Counted from the first letter of the stretch, positions 1 through 10,556 are shown. The stretch is DNA of 64,000 bases from Frateuria terrea (GCF_900115705.1 NZ_FOXL01000009.1:62001-126000), one strand, 5' to 3'. The notes: a model not told the origin generated them from the letters alone. Program-made: numbers and translations.

Positions 1-126
1 CTGCTGGAGCTGCGTGCAGCCCCCCAGGCCGGCGCCGACCAGGCCGATACCGGCCAGCACCACCCATCGATGCCAGCCTTGCGCCAAGCCATGCTTATGT
101 TCCAAGTACCGCACAGATGCCCTCAT
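1..126 (-). CDS. Putative lipoprotein, N-terminal part only (runs off left edge)
   Basis: An open frame of 42 codons begins with ATG at 126 and continues past the window edge. The N-terminus has basic residues, then a hydrophobic stretch (WVVLAGIGLVGAGLGGC) ending in Leu-Gly-Gly-Cys, which fits a lipobox cleaved by signal peptidase II, so the product is probably an envelope lipoprotein. Its ATG overlaps the TGA of the upstream PP2C phosphatase gene (ATGA), which suggests translational coupling and a joint role. Too little is visible to name a family. PP2C phosphatases sit beside lipoproteins in several signalling or secretion loci, but nothing here decides between them. Confidence 0.6.
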   Translation of the reverse strand, partial: MRASVRYLEHKHGLAQGWHRWVVLAGIGLVGAGLGGCTQLQQ

Positions 127-974
127 GCCTGTCGAATCCCCACGTCCCCGGCCCGGACCGCTTCGCGACGGGAGAGCCGCGCCCACCATCGCGCGCCACG
201 GGCACGCCACCACTGCACCCAGCCTATCCGGGCGAAGATCAAGGAGACATTGTCGCCTTCCGCGCCGCCGCGCTCCACTGCCTGGCCGAGTGCCTCGTGC
301 AGCGCCGCGCGCAGGTTTCGCCGGCGCGCAAGTCGACCCAGCTCGCCGGTCGACAGCCGCTCCCACGCGCCGTCGCTGCACAGCACGAAGGAGTGGCCGG
401 GACGCAGTGCCGCCAGGCCGTGCTCGACCTGCGGCGGCTGCGGGCCGCCCAGGCCGCGCAGCAGCTTGTGCTGGTCGGCATCCTCGCCCATCGCCTCCGC
501 GGCGAGTTCGCCGCGCGCCACCTTCAGCTGCGCCACGCTGTGGTCCTCGGTACGGCCCAGGCAACGCGTGCCGCGGAACCGGTACAGCCGGCTGTCGCCC
601 ACGTGGGCCCAGCAGGCACGCCGGCCGCGGAGCAGCAACGCGACCACCGTCGAATGCGGCGTGGCGCCAGCCAAGCCTTCGCCGCGCCGGCGCAGTTCCG
701 CGTGGGCAGCCTGGCACACGGTCTCGAGGAACAGCGGGCCGGGTTGTTCGCGCCACAGGCCCTGCTGCCACAACCGGAGCGCGGCCTCGATGACTCCCGT
801 GGACGCCAGTTCGCCGGCGCCATCGCCGCCCATGCCGTCGGCCAGCACCAGCAGCCGCGCGTCGCTGGCTGGGTCGTGCAGGCAGACGAAGGCGTCCTCC
901 TGCGTGGCGCGCCCGCCGCGTGCACGGCCGGCCGCGACCGATGCTGCCGCCTGGACTTCGATCCCCTGGTCCAT
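123..974 (-). CDS. PP2C-family protein serine/threonine phosphatase
   Basis: The 283-residue product is a cytoplasmic metal-dependent phosphatase that removes phosphate from Ser/Thr residues. The family signatures are present in order: ADGMGG near residue 46 (metal-binding Asp), GDSRLYR near 125, CSDGAWE near 200 and GDNVSLI near 240, which supplies the last metal-binding Asp. The length fits a single catalytic domain plus a basic C-terminal tail rich in Trp and Arg. It lies 53 bp downstream of holC on the same strand and its TGA overlaps the ATG of a lipoprotein gene. No partner kinase is visible in the window, so the substrate is unknown. Confidence 0.85.
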   Translation of the reverse strand: MDQGIEVQAAASVAAGRARGGRATQEDAFVCLHDPASDARLLVLADGMGGDGAGELASTGVIEAALRLWQQGLWREQPGPLFLETVCQAAHAELRRRGEGLAGATPHSTVVALLLRGRRACWAHVGDSRLYRFRGTRCLGRTEDHSVAQLKVARGELAAEAMGEDADQHKLLRGLGGPQPPQVEHGLAALRPGHSFVLCSDGAWERLSTGELGRLARRRNLRAALHEALGQAVERGGAEGDNVSLIFARIGWVQWWRARGARWWARLSRREAVRAGDVGIRQA

Positions 975-1027
975 CGTCCGGCCCCCTGCCCGAAGATGGA
1001 CAGAGCATACCGCCGGGAAAGCGGGCC

Positions 1028-1450
1028 TTACATGTCGAACTTGGCGAGCTGGAAGCCGCGCTGCTGGTATTCGCGCCAGCGGTCGCGCGAACCGGTGCGC
1101 GCGTCCGGTTCGGCGGCCACCACTTCCAGCACGCGCTCGAACCGCCCGGCGGGGCAGGCCTCTCGCAGGTTGATCAGCAGCGGACGGTCGGGCGTCTCGA
1201 TGCCGGGCGGCACGATCAGCACGGCGGTATTGGCATCGTCGTCATCGCCGGCCAGTTGGTGCGGGATGTAGGCATCCGGGTCGAAGTCCCACAGAAGCTC
1301 GTCGAGCGCCTCGGCCTGCTCGAAGTCGTGGACGAGGATCAGCGTGGGCTGCTGCGCGGCATAGGCACGCCGCGCCAGCTCGCACACCAGCAACAGGGGT
1401 TGCTCGCGGAAGCGTGGCTTGTCGATCAGGTAGAAGTCGGCGCGGGGCAT
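1028..1450 (-). CDS. holC: DNA polymerase III subunit chi
   Basis: The 140-residue product matches the chi subunit of the replicative clamp loader. Chi links the loader (through psi) to single-stranded-DNA-binding protein during lagging-strand synthesis. The start MPRADFYLIDKPRF and the segment ILVHDFEQAEALDELLWDF, followed by FIPH-like YIPHQL, are typical. It lies 64 bp downstream of pepA on the same strand, the usual pepA-holC order in gammaproteobacteria. The valS gene that commonly follows holC is absent; a PP2C phosphatase follows instead. Confidence 0.9.
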   Translation of the reverse strand: MPRADFYLIDKPRFREQPLLLVCELARRAYAAQQPTLILVHDFEQAEALDELLWDFDPDAYIPHQLAGDDDDANTAVLIVPPGIETPDRPLLINLREACPAGRFERVLEVVAAEPDARTGSRDRWREYQQRGFQLAKFDM

Positions 1451-1514
1451 GGTCGACTCGTCAAGGAGGCGGAGGGTGCGGCGCCGCGTCCTGCGCGGCG
1501 CCGATAACCGGCGC

Positions 1515-3008
1515 TCAACCGGCGCGGTCGATCAGCCACTGCGCCAGCAGCGACACCGGACGGCCGGTGGCCAGGCCCTTGCGGCCCTCGTCCCAGGCGG
1601 TGCCGGCGATGTCCAGGTGCGCCCAGCGCTGGCCCTCGGTGAAGCGCGACAGGAAGCAGCCGGCGGTGATCGCGCCGGCGCTCTTGCCGCCGATGTTGGC
1701 GACGTCGGCGAAGCCCGATTCCAGCTGCACCTGGTAGTCGTCCCACAGCGGCAGGCGCCAGGCGCGGTCGAGCGTGGCCTCGCCGGCGTCCAGCAGCTCG
1801 GCGGCGAGGTCGTCGTGCTTGCTCATCAGACCGCTGGCGTGCTTGCCCAGCGCGACGACGCAGGCGCCGGTGAGCGTCGCCGCGTCGACGATCGCCCTGG
1901 GCTGGTAGGTCTGCGCGGTCCAGGTCAACGCGTCGCACAGGATCAGGCGGCCTTCGGCATCGGTGTTGAGTACCTCGATGGTCAGGCCCGACAGGCTGGT
2001 GAGCACGTCGCTGGGGCGGTAGCTGTCGCCGTCGGGCATGTTCTCGGCCGAGGGCACCACGCAGACCAGGTTGAGTTTCAGGCCCATCTTCACCGCGGCG
2101 ACGAACGCGCCGAGCACGCCGGCCGCGCCGCCCATGTCGTATTTCATCTCCTCCATGCCGGCGCCGGGCTTGAGGCTGATGCCGCCCGAATCGAAGGTGA
2201 TGCCCTTGCCGACGAAGGCGTAGGGCTTGTCGCCCTCGTTGCCGCCTCTGTATTCCAGGGCGACCAGGCGCGGCTTGTTGGCCGAGCCGCGGCCGACCGC
2301 CAGCAGCGAGCCGAAACCGAGCCTTTCCATCTCTTCGTGGTCGAGCACGCGGCAGCTCACGCCCTCGTTGCGGTCCGCGAAGCCCTGTGCCTGCGCGGCG
2401 ATGTAGGACGGGTTGCAGATGTTCGGCGGCAGGTTGGCCAGCTCGCGGGCGAAGCGCACGCCTTCGGCGATCGCCACGGCCTGGGACAGGCCGCCCTGCG
2501 CCTCCCCGCCGGCGGCGAAGGCGACCGACTTCAACTCCGGCTGCGAGCCCTTCTCGCGCGGCTTGAAGGTGGCGGTGTAACGGTAGGCCGCGTGGTCGGC
2601 GGCCAGCGCCGCGGTACGCACGCGCCAGGGGGTGTCGCGGCCGGGCACGTCCACCTCGGTGAGGAACGACACCGCGGCATCGACCGGCAGCTTGCCCAGC
2701 GCGCGGGCTGCTTCCAGGTTGACCTTCTGGTAGCGCGCCGCATCGAAGCTCTTCTGCGCGCCCAGGCCCACCACCAGCACGCGGCGCGCGGCGACGCCCG
2801 CCGGCGCGAACAGCACGCTGACGCTGCCCGCCTTGCCGGTGATGTCGCCGCTCTCCATCTGGCGCTTGATCGCGCCATCGCTGGCACCGTCCACGCGGGC
2901 GGCTGCGCTGGTCAGCAGGCCGTTCTCGTAGATGCCCACCACCAGGCAGGGCGCATCGACGGTTTCGGGCGAGGTGCTGGCGGCGACCAGACTGAACTGA
3001 AGCGTCAT
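1515..3008 (-). CDS. pepA: Leucyl aminopeptidase (cytosol aminopeptidase, M17)
   Basis: The 497-residue product removes N-terminal residues, preferably Leu, from peptides in the cytoplasm. In Escherichia coli the same hexameric protein also acts as an accessory factor for Xer recombination at ColE1 cer and as a regulator of carAB. The two-metal active site is visible: GKGITFDSGG around residue 270 contributes Lys and Asp, and NTDAEGRLIL around 350 is the M17 signature. The length matches the family (about 500). ATG at 3008 is preceded by AGGAC. The gene is divergent from lptF with about 90 bp between starts, the same arrangement as in many gammaproteobacteria. Confidence 0.95.
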   Translation of the reverse strand: MTLQFSLVAASTSPETVDAPCLVVGIYENGLLTSAAARVDGASDGAIKRQMESGDITGKAGSVSVLFAPAGVAARRVLVVGLGAQKSFDAARYQKVNLEAARALGKLPVDAAVSFLTEVDVPGRDTPWRVRTAALAADHAAYRYTATFKPREKGSQPELKSVAFAAGGEAQGGLSQAVAIAEGVRFARELANLPPNICNPSYIAAQAQGFADRNEGVSCRVLDHEEMERLGFGSLLAVGRGSANKPRLVALEYRGGNEGDKPYAFVGKGITFDSGGISLKPGAGMEEMKYDMGGAAGVLGAFVAAVKMGLKLNLVCVVPSAENMPDGDSYRPSDVLTSLSGLTIEVLNTDAEGRLILCDALTWTAQTYQPRAIVDAATLTGACVVALGKHASGLMSKHDDLAAELLDAGEATLDRAWRLPLWDDYQVQLESGFADVANIGGKSAGAITAGCFLSRFTEGQRWAHLDIAGTAWDEGRKGLATGRPVSLLAQWLIDRAG

Positions 3009-3100
3009 CGAGAGAGGTCCTGCAAGCTAAGAAGAAGGTCTACCGGCTAAACTTGGCGCGTTAGCGCCGGCCTGCGGTGCGAGACCTTCAATCCTATCGC

Positions 3101-4213
3101 ATGCTGAGCATCCTCGACCGATACTTCCTGCGCGAGCTGGCCCAGACCGTGGCGGCCACCACCATCGTGCTGCTGGCGATCATCACCGGCACCACGTTCG
3201 CGAAGGTGCTGCAGCAGGTGGCGGGCGGCAGTTTCCCGGCCAGCGTCATGTTCCCGGTGCTGGGCCTGCGCACGCTCGACGGGCTGACCAACCTGCTGCC
3301 GCTGGCCGGCTTCCTCGGCGTGATGATGGCGCTGGGCCGCATGTACCGCGAGAGCGAGATGCACGTGCTGGCCTCCTCCGGCATGGGACCGGGCGGGCTG
3401 CTCAAGCCGGTGGCGATCCTGGCCGGCCTGATCGTGTTCATCACCGGGCTGGTGTCGCTGTGGCTGGGGCCGTGGGCGGTGCGCACCGCCGATGCGCTGG
3501 TGGCCGAGGCCAACCGCTCGGTGATCGCTGCGGGCCTGGACGCCGGCCGCTTCACCGAATTGCCGGGCAAGGGCGGCATCATCTTCGTCGAATCGCTCAG
3601 CCGCGACGGCAGCGTGCTGGGCAAGACCTTCGTCGCTTCCGAGAGCGTGGACAAGGACGGCCTACGCGAGCTCAAGCTGGTCACCGCCGCGGGCGGGCAG
3701 CTCTACCAGGACAGCGAAGGCCAGGGCCGCTTCATGGCGTTGCGCAACGGCTGGCAGTACAAGATCCCGCTCGGCCGCGACGACTGGTGGCGCATGCAGT
3801 ACGCGCGCAACGACGTGGCGCTGTCCAACGTGCAGGCGGACGAGGACGAGGATCCGGCCCACTCGCAAGGCACCTGGGCGCTGGCCACCTCGCCCTCGCC
3901 CGATGCGCGCGCCGAGTTTGCCTGGCGCATCCACGCGCCGCCGATGGCCTTCGTATTGCTGATGCTCGCCTTGCCGCTGTCTCGCCAGAGTCCGCGCGAG
4001 CCGCGCTACGGGCGCATCCTGCTGGCGTTGCTGGGCTTCTATTTCTATTACCTGGTGCTGGCGCTGGGCCGCGCGCAGATCGGCAAGGGCCACTGGGCCA
4101 ACTCCGCGCCGCTGCTGCTCGTGCACCTGCTGGCCCTGGCGCTGGCGGCGTGGATGTTCTGGAAGCAGTACGCGCCGCGCAAACCACGTGGCCCACGCAA
4201 GGCGGTGGCGTGA
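3101..4213 (+). CDS. lptF: LPS export ABC transporter permease LptF
   Basis: The product (370 residues from the ATG at 3101) is one of two inner-membrane permeases that, with LptB2, extract lipopolysaccharide from the inner membrane and hand it to the LptC-LptA bridge. It starts with LSILDRYFLRELAQT, has three N-terminal membrane segments (about 13-35, 55-75, 100-120), a periplasmic beta-jellyroll region of about 150 residues, and three C-terminal membrane segments. An in-frame GTG at 3077 would add eight residues; the ATG gives the usual family N-terminus and is preferred. Its TGA overlaps the lptG ATG. Confidence 0.93.
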   Translation: MLSILDRYFLRELAQTVAATTIVLLAIITGTTFAKVLQQVAGGSFPASVMFPVLGLRTLDGLTNLLPLAGFLGVMMALGRMYRESEMHVLASSGMGPGGLLKPVAILAGLIVFITGLVSLWLGPWAVRTADALVAEANRSVIAAGLDAGRFTELPGKGGIIFVESLSRDGSVLGKTFVASESVDKDGLRELKLVTAAGGQLYQDSEGQGRFMALRNGWQYKIPLGRDDWWRMQYARNDVALSNVQADEDEDPAHSQGTWALATSPSPDARAEFAWRIHAPPMAFVLLMLALPLSRQSPREPRYGRILLALLGFYFYYLVLALGRAQIGKGHWANSAPLLLVHLLALALAAWMFWKQYAPRKPRGPRKAVA

Positions 4214-5310
4214 TGCAGCTTTCGATCAAGCGCGTCGACCGGCTGGTCGGCATGACCGTGCTCGGCTCGCTGCTGACCACCTGGCTGGTGCTGACCGGCT
4301 TCGACGTGGTCACGCAGCTGCTGCGCCAGCTGGGTTTTGTCGGGCGCAACGGGTTCACTACCTTCGACGCGGTGAGCTTCGTGCTGGTGACCGTGCCGCG
4401 GCGGTTGTACGAGTACTTCATCTTCGCCGCGGTGATCGGCGGCCTGATGGGACTGGGCAGCCTCGCCGGCAACGGCGAGCTGACCGCGCTGCGCGCGGCC
4501 GGCATGTCGCGGCTGCGCATCGCCGCCTCCGCCGCCGGCGTGGTGGCGGTGCTGATCGTGGGCGTGACCATCCTGGGCGAGACCGCCGCGCCGTGGGGTG
4601 ACCAGAAGGCCCAGGCGATCCAGCTGCGCATGAAGGCCAACAACCTCGGCCTGTCCGGCAGCACCGGCCTGTGGGCCAGGGACGGCAACCGTGTCATCAA
4701 TGCCAAGGCCACGCTGATCAAGCAGGTGCAGGGCCACAATGTGGTGCAACTGGCCGACGTGCGGGTATTCACGCTGACCCCGGACGGCCAGATCAGCCGC
4801 TTCGACTGGGCCAGAACGGCGGAGAACGACGGGCGCCAGTGGGTGCTCGAGGGCGTACGTAGCACCACCCTCGACGCGAAGGGCACGCACACCACCACCC
4901 ACGACCGCGAACTGTGGGATTCGCGGCTCAATCCGCGCGTGCTTGAGCAATCGGTGATCCAGCCGCAGTACCTGCCGATGCGCGACCTGCACCGCAACAT
5001 GACCTACCTGGAGCGCAACGGGCAGAACCCGGGCGTCTATGCGGTGACCTTCTGGGGCCGCGTGCTTTATCCGTTCAACACGCTGGTGCTGGTGCTGTGC
5101 GCGATGCCGTTCGCCTTCGGCGCGCTGCGCTCAGGCGGCCTGGGCAAGCGCATCTTCGTGGGCATCCTGCTGGCGATCGGCTGGTACTTCCTGCAGAAGG
5201 CGCTGGTCAACTTCGCCACCATCTACGGCATGCCGGCGTTGCCGGCCAACCTGTTGCCGGCGGTGGTGCTGGGCCTGGGAGCGTGGCTGTACTTCCGCAA
5301 GCGCAGCTGA
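4213..5310 (+). CDS. lptG: LPS export ABC transporter permease LptG
   Basis: The 365-residue partner of LptF in the LptB2FG lipopolysaccharide extractor. The N-terminus LSIKRVDRLVGMTVL leads into the first membrane helix; further helices lie near residues 55-80 and 100-120, followed by the periplasmic jellyroll and three C-terminal helices ending LGAWLYFRKRS. The start is fixed by a one-base overlap with lptF (TGATG at 4211-4215), indicating coupled translation and balanced amounts of the two permeases. Confidence 0.93.
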   Translation: MQLSIKRVDRLVGMTVLGSLLTTWLVLTGFDVVTQLLRQLGFVGRNGFTTFDAVSFVLVTVPRRLYEYFIFAAVIGGLMGLGSLAGNGELTALRAAGMSRLRIAASAAGVVAVLIVGVTILGETAAPWGDQKAQAIQLRMKANNLGLSGSTGLWARDGNRVINAKATLIKQVQGHNVVQLADVRVFTLTPDGQISRFDWARTAENDGRQWVLEGVRSTTLDAKGTHTTTHDRELWDSRLNPRVLEQSVIQPQYLPMRDLHRNMTYLERNGQNPGVYAVTFWGRVLYPFNTLVLVLCAMPFAFGALRSGGLGKRIFVGILLAIGWYFLQKALVNFATIYGMPALPANLLPAVVLGLGAWLYFRKRS

Positions 5311-5339
5311 TCCGAAGCAATGCAGATGAGGGAACGCGC

Positions 5340-5807
5340 ATGAGCAAGCACACCGCCGAACTGCTCTGGACCCGCCAGGACCAGTTGTTCCTCGACCATC
5401 GCTACAGCCGCCGCCACATGGTGCAGTTCGACGGCGGCGAGCGCGTGCCGATGTCCTCCTCGCCCAGCGTGGTGCTGGCGCCGATGTCCGACCCCTCGGC
5501 GGTGGACCCAGAGGAAGCCTTCGTTGCCTCGCTAGCCAGCTGCCACATGCTGTGGTTCCTGGACATGGCGGCGCGGCAAGGCTTCCGCGTGGACAGCTAC
5601 CGCGACGCGGCCGCCGGCACGATGGGGCGCGACGAGCGCAACCGCGTCGTCATGCGCGAGGTGCTGCTGCGGCCGCAGGTGGACTTCTCCGGCGACCGGC
5701 TGCCCAGCCGCGAGCAGGTCGAGCAGTTGCACCACGACGCCCACGCCCATTGCTTCCTCGCCAACTCGGTGCGTTGCGACGTGCGCTGCGAGCCGATGTT
5801 CGGGTGA
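5340..5807 (+). CDS. OsmC-like peroxiredoxin-fold protein
   Basis: A 155-residue protein of the OsmC/Ohr superfamily, which reduces organic hydroperoxides using two cysteines. The first conserved Cys is in LASCHMLWFL (near residue 70) and the second in CFLANSVRCDV near the C-terminus; the helix around the first Cys is the family hallmark. The subgroup seems closer to the general OsmC-like proteins than to Ohr proper, so the peroxide specificity is uncertain. ATG at 5340 follows GAGGGAA with good spacing, 29 bp after lptG; its TGA overlaps the GTG of the next gene. Confidence 0.82.
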   Translation: MSKHTAELLWTRQDQLFLDHRYSRRHMVQFDGGERVPMSSSPSVVLAPMSDPSAVDPEEAFVASLASCHMLWFLDMAARQGFRVDSYRDAAAGTMGRDERNRVVMREVLLRPQVDFSGDRLPSREQVEQLHHDAHAHCFLANSVRCDVRCEPMFG

Positions 5808-6466
5808 GCGTATCGCCGCCGGGGCTGGTGATCTTCGACTGCGACGGTGTGCTGGTCGACAGCGAGCCGATCGCCAACCGCGTGTTCGCGCGGATGCTGG
5901 CCCGGCAGGGGCTGGTGCTTGGCGATGCGCAGATGGACGAGCTGTTCCTTGGCCGCACCATGACGCACTGCCTCGCGCTCGCCGCCGAGCGGCTCGGGCG
6001 GGCGTTGCCGAAGGATTTCGAGGCCGAACACGACCGCCGCCTGTTCGACGCGCTGGCCGCGGAACTCGTGCCGGTTCCGGGCGTGATGCAGGTACTCGAT
6101 CAACTGGCGTCGCCGTTCTGCGTGGCCACCAACGGCAGCCCGGACAAGCTGCGCTTCAGTCTGGCCAAGGTCGGCCTGCTCCCGCGCTTTGCCGGCTGCC
6201 TGTTCAGCGCGGCCGAGGTGGCGCAGGCCAAGCCGGCGCCGGACCTGTTCCTGCATGCCGCCCGCTCAATGGGCGCATCGCCCGCGGCCTGCGTGGTAGT
6301 CGAGGACTCGCCGACTGGCATCGCCGCCGGCCTGGCGGCGGGCATGCGGGTGCTCGGCTTCGCCGGTCGCACGCCGGCCGAACGGCTGCGTGCGGCCGGG
6401 GCGCATCGGGTATTCACCGGCATGGACGAACTACCCGCCCTGCTGGGGACCGGCGTTGCCGCCTAG
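5804..6466 (+). CDS. HAD-family hydrolase, phosphoglycolate/beta-phosphoglucomutase-like
   Basis: A 220-residue haloacid-dehalogenase-type phosphatase or mutase. Motif I FDCDGVLVDSE (two catalytic Asp) is near the N-terminus, motif II TNGSPDKL near residue 105, the motif III Lys in KPAPDLF near 145, and motif IV VVEDSPTGI near 165. The helical cap after motif I places it with the subfamily that includes 6-phosphogluconate phosphatase YieH and sugar-phosphate phosphatases. The substrate cannot be read from the sequence. The GTG start at 5804 overlaps the TGA of the OsmC-like gene (GTGA), so the two are probably co-translated. It converges on the VTT-domain gene with a four-base overlap at the ends. 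Confidence 0.85.
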   Translation: MSVSPPGLVIFDCDGVLVDSEPIANRVFARMLARQGLVLGDAQMDELFLGRTMTHCLALAAERLGRALPKDFEAEHDRRLFDALAAELVPVPGVMQVLDQLASPFCVATNGSPDKLRFSLAKVGLLPRFAGCLFSAAEVAQAKPAPDLFLHAARSMGASPAACVVVEDSPTGIAAGLAAGMRVLGFAGRTPAERLRAAGAHRVFTGMDELPALLGTGVAA

Positions 6467-7182
6467 CGGTCGTTGCCGCCCTGCGGCTGGCGCCGCCGAC
6501 GCGTGAAGTGGCTGATCAGCAACGGCACCAGCGCGAGCAAGGCGATGGCGCCCAACGGCAGCAGCACCTCGCGATGCATGAAAAGGCCAAGGCCGATCCG
6601 GTCGCTTTCCTTGAGCGCACGCCCGAGGCCGGCGCCGATCGAGGTTTCGAAGATGAGCGCGACGGTGCCGCCCAGCCAGGTGGCGCCGACGAACAGCCAC
6701 AGCGGACAGCGCAGCCAGGCCAGGCAGACGGTGATCAGGCCGAACGGAGCCACCGGTACGAAGCGCAGGAACAGCGTGTAACTGACCGGATGCCGCTCGA
6801 AGCCGTGGTGCAGTTTCGCCACCAGCGCCGGCGGGTGGCGGCTGCCGGCGCCGAAGGCGTAGCGGCTGGCGAGGAACAGGATCAGCGAGCCCAGGGTCAG
6901 CCCGATCGAGGACCAGAGGGTGCCCTCGACCACGCCGAAGGCAAAGCCGCCGGCGAAGATGATGATCACCGTGCCGGGTATGCCGGTGGCCATCGCCAGC
7001 GTCAGCAGGCCGATGTAGGCCAGCCGGCTGAGCCACGGATTGGCCGCGATCTGCGCATGCATCTCGGCCTGGTGCGCGACCAGCTGTTCCGGATTGAGCC
7101 GGTCCAGTGCGCCGGAGGCGAACAGCACCACGCCGGCGATCACCAGCAACAGCAGCGGCAGGGCGGCGCGCAGCCGGCTCAA
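6463..7182 (-). CDS. TVP38/TMEM64-type membrane protein (VTT domain)
   Basis: A 239-residue inner-membrane protein of the DedA-like VTT/SNARE-associated superfamily. The first membrane helix is at residues 8-25, then the VTT core with IPGTVIIIFAGGFAFG around 75, SRYAFG around 112 and LRFVPVAPFGLI around 145, which match the conserved Gly- and Arg-containing repeats of the family; two further helices follow. Family members are implicated in lipid scrambling or envelope homeostasis. The only fitting start is TTG at 7182, overlapping the TGA of the deaminase gene (TTGA) and preceded by GGCGGAG about eight bases upstream. No ATG or GTG is available nearby. Confidence 0.8.
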   Translation of the reverse strand: MSRLRAALPLLLLVIAGVVLFASGALDRLNPEQLVAHQAEMHAQIAANPWLSRLAYIGLLTLAMATGIPGTVIIIFAGGFAFGVVEGTLWSSIGLTLGSLILFLASRYAFGAGSRHPPALVAKLHHGFERHPVSYTLFLRFVPVAPFGLITVCLAWLRCPLWLFVGATWLGGTVALIFETSIGAGLGRALKESDRIGLGLFMHREVLLPLGAIALLALVPLLISHFTRRRRQPQGGNDR

Positions 7183-7742
7183 TAGTGCGCTCCGCCCTGG
7201 CCGTAGTCGGCGAGCACCGCGCGCGCCTGCTCGCGCAGGATGTCGCGGCGCACGGCGATACCCCGGCGTTCGAGCTGGGCGATCCAGTCGTCTGGCAGCG
7301 GACCCTCGTCGAACGTGGTGAGCGACTCGACGTCCTCGCCGCGCGCACCGATCAGCAGCTCGTCGATGCCGGCCCAGACGGTCGCGCCGTAGCACTGGCA
7401 GCACGGCTGCGCGCTGGTGGCCAGGATGAAGCGGCCGTTGTCTCCCGCGTTGAGGCGAAAGCTCGACAGTCGCTGCTGCGCAAGCATGTAGGCCATCATC
7501 TCCGCATGCGCTACCGAACAGGTCTGCGGCACGACGCGGTTGATGCCGGCGGCAACGAGCCGGCCGTCCTCGTGGAACACCGCCGCGCCGAACGGGCCGC
7601 CGTGGCTGCGCGCGACGTTCTGGCGCGCCAGCTCGATCGCCAGGCCGACGCGTTCCTCGTCGCCGAGGTAGCGCCTGCGGGTATCGGCCACCTCGCCGAC
7701 CCAGGGCGGCAGGGTGAGATGCAGTTGCAGGGGCAGCAGCAC
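7179..7742 (-). CDS. Nucleoside deaminase, CDA/guanine deaminase-like
   Basis: A 187-residue zinc-dependent deaminase of the cytidine deaminase superfamily. The catalytic motifs are HAEMMA (zinc His and proton-shuttle Glu) near residue 79 and QPCCQC (two zinc Cys) near 110. The general layout resembles GuaD/TadA-type enzymes, but the N-terminal about 30 residues are not typical of TadA, so a free nucleobase or nucleoside substrate is more likely than tRNA. GTG at 7742 is one base after the glnS stop, so it is likely co-transcribed with glnS, and its TGA overlaps the TTG start of the VTT gene. Confidence 0.8.
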   Translation of the reverse strand: MLLPLQLHLTLPPWVGEVADTRRRYLGDEERVGLAIELARQNVARSHGGPFGAAVFHEDGRLVAAGINRVVPQTCSVAHAEMMAYMLAQQRLSSFRLNAGDNGRFILATSAQPCCQCYGATVWAGIDELLIGARGEDVESLTTFDEGPLPDDWIAQLERRGIAVRRDILREQARAVLADYGQGGAHY

Positions 7743-7743
7743 G

Positions 7744-9516
<1,773 letters not shown>

Positions 9517-9632
9517 CGGTGCGGCTCGGTCGGGCTTGGGTGGAAACCGGGGAGTTTACCCTGAGTTGCGTTTGTCCCAGCGGTTCTGCGGCACGGCGTC
9601 ATGGCCGGGGCCGCCGCTCACCGACACGACCG

Positions 9633-10556
9633 ATGCCTGCAGCCGGCCTTTCCATTCTCGATGCCCGCGTCCTCGAAGCGGCGGCGGACTACTGCGCGGA
9701 GTTCACCTCAGCCGCGCCTTTCCCGCACGTGGTGATCGAAAATTTCCTCGATCCGGCATTCGCCGACGAACTGCTGGCATCGTTCCCGGCCTTCGAGCGC
9801 GGCAACAGCGTGGGCGACGACGGTGCGCCGGGCGGCAAGTCGACGCTCGACCGCATCCGTGGCCTGGGACCGGCCTACCAGCGCCTGGACGACGCCATCA
9901 AGAGCCCCGAGTTCCTGCACGCGGTCGGCCAGCTCACCGGCATCGACGGGCTGATCTACGACCCGTGGTACCTCGGCCGCGGTACCCACGAGAACCGCAA
10001 CGGGATGGCGCTGGACCCGCCCGTGGACTTCAACTTCCATCCCAGCGAGCGCTGGCACCGGCGGCTGAACCTGATCGTCTACCTCAATCCCGAATGGGAG
10101 CCTTGCTGGGGCGGCTGCCTCGAGCCTTTCCGCGATCCTCACGCCGATGCCCGTCCGGTGTGCTCGGTGGCGCCGCTGTTCAATCGCTGCGTGATCTTCG
10201 AGACCTCCGGGCGTTCCTGGCACGCGTTCGATCCGATCCGGCTGCCGCCGGAGCGCGACGGCCTCACGCGCAGCTCGACCGCGCTGTACTTCTACACCCG
10301 GGACCGGCCGGCGGAAGAGACCGCGCCGCGGCATACCACCTTCTACGTCAATCGCCAGCTGCCCGTACGTATCGACGAAGGCCGCACGCTGTCACGCGAC
10401 GACGTGGCCGAGATCAGGCAGCTGCTGGAGCCGCGCGACGCGCACATCCGCATGCTGTACGCGGAGAACACCGCGCTGCGCAGGGCGCAGGACCGTGGCC
10501 TGACCGGGCATCTGCTGTACCTGGCCAGGCGCGCGTACGTGCGCTTCCGGCGTTAG
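9633..10556 (+). CDS. 2OG-Fe(II) oxygenase-family protein, possibly inactive
   Basis: A 307-residue protein of the prolyl-4-hydroxylase-like 2-oxoglutarate/iron oxygenase superfamily. The core VDFNFHP...HRRLNLIVYLN (130-152), the WGG turn near 160 and the distal SWH (His197) are recognisable. In related proteins I recall a His two residues before the metal Asp (HVDFN); here that position is Pro130 (PVDFN, codon CCC), so the first iron ligand seems lost. The C-terminal 50 residues are helical and basic. Start ATG at 9633 chosen because it begins just before the conserved N-terminus; longer frames upstream cross the glnS promoter region. Function unknown; divergent from glnS. Confidence 0.75.
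   Translation: MPAAGLSILDARVLEAAADYCAEFTSAAPFPHVVIENFLDPAFADELLASFPAFERGNSVGDDGAPGGKSTLDRIRGLGPAYQRLDDAIKSPEFLHAVGQLTGIDGLIYDPWYLGRGTHENRNGMALDPPVDFNFHPSERWHRRLNLIVYLNPEWEPCWGGCLEPFRDPHADARPVCSVAPLFNRCVIFETSGRSWHAFDPIRLPPERDGLTRSSTALYFYTRDRPAEETAPRHTTFYVNRQLPVRIDEGRTLSRDDVAEIRQLLEPRDAHIRMLYAENTALRRAQDRGLTGHLLYLARRAYVRFRR

Noticed and set aside
1-974. Type VI secretion locus (PppA phosphatase plus TssJ-like lipoprotein)
   Set aside because: Only one phosphatase and 42 codons of a lipoprotein are visible; no Tss gene is present in the window.
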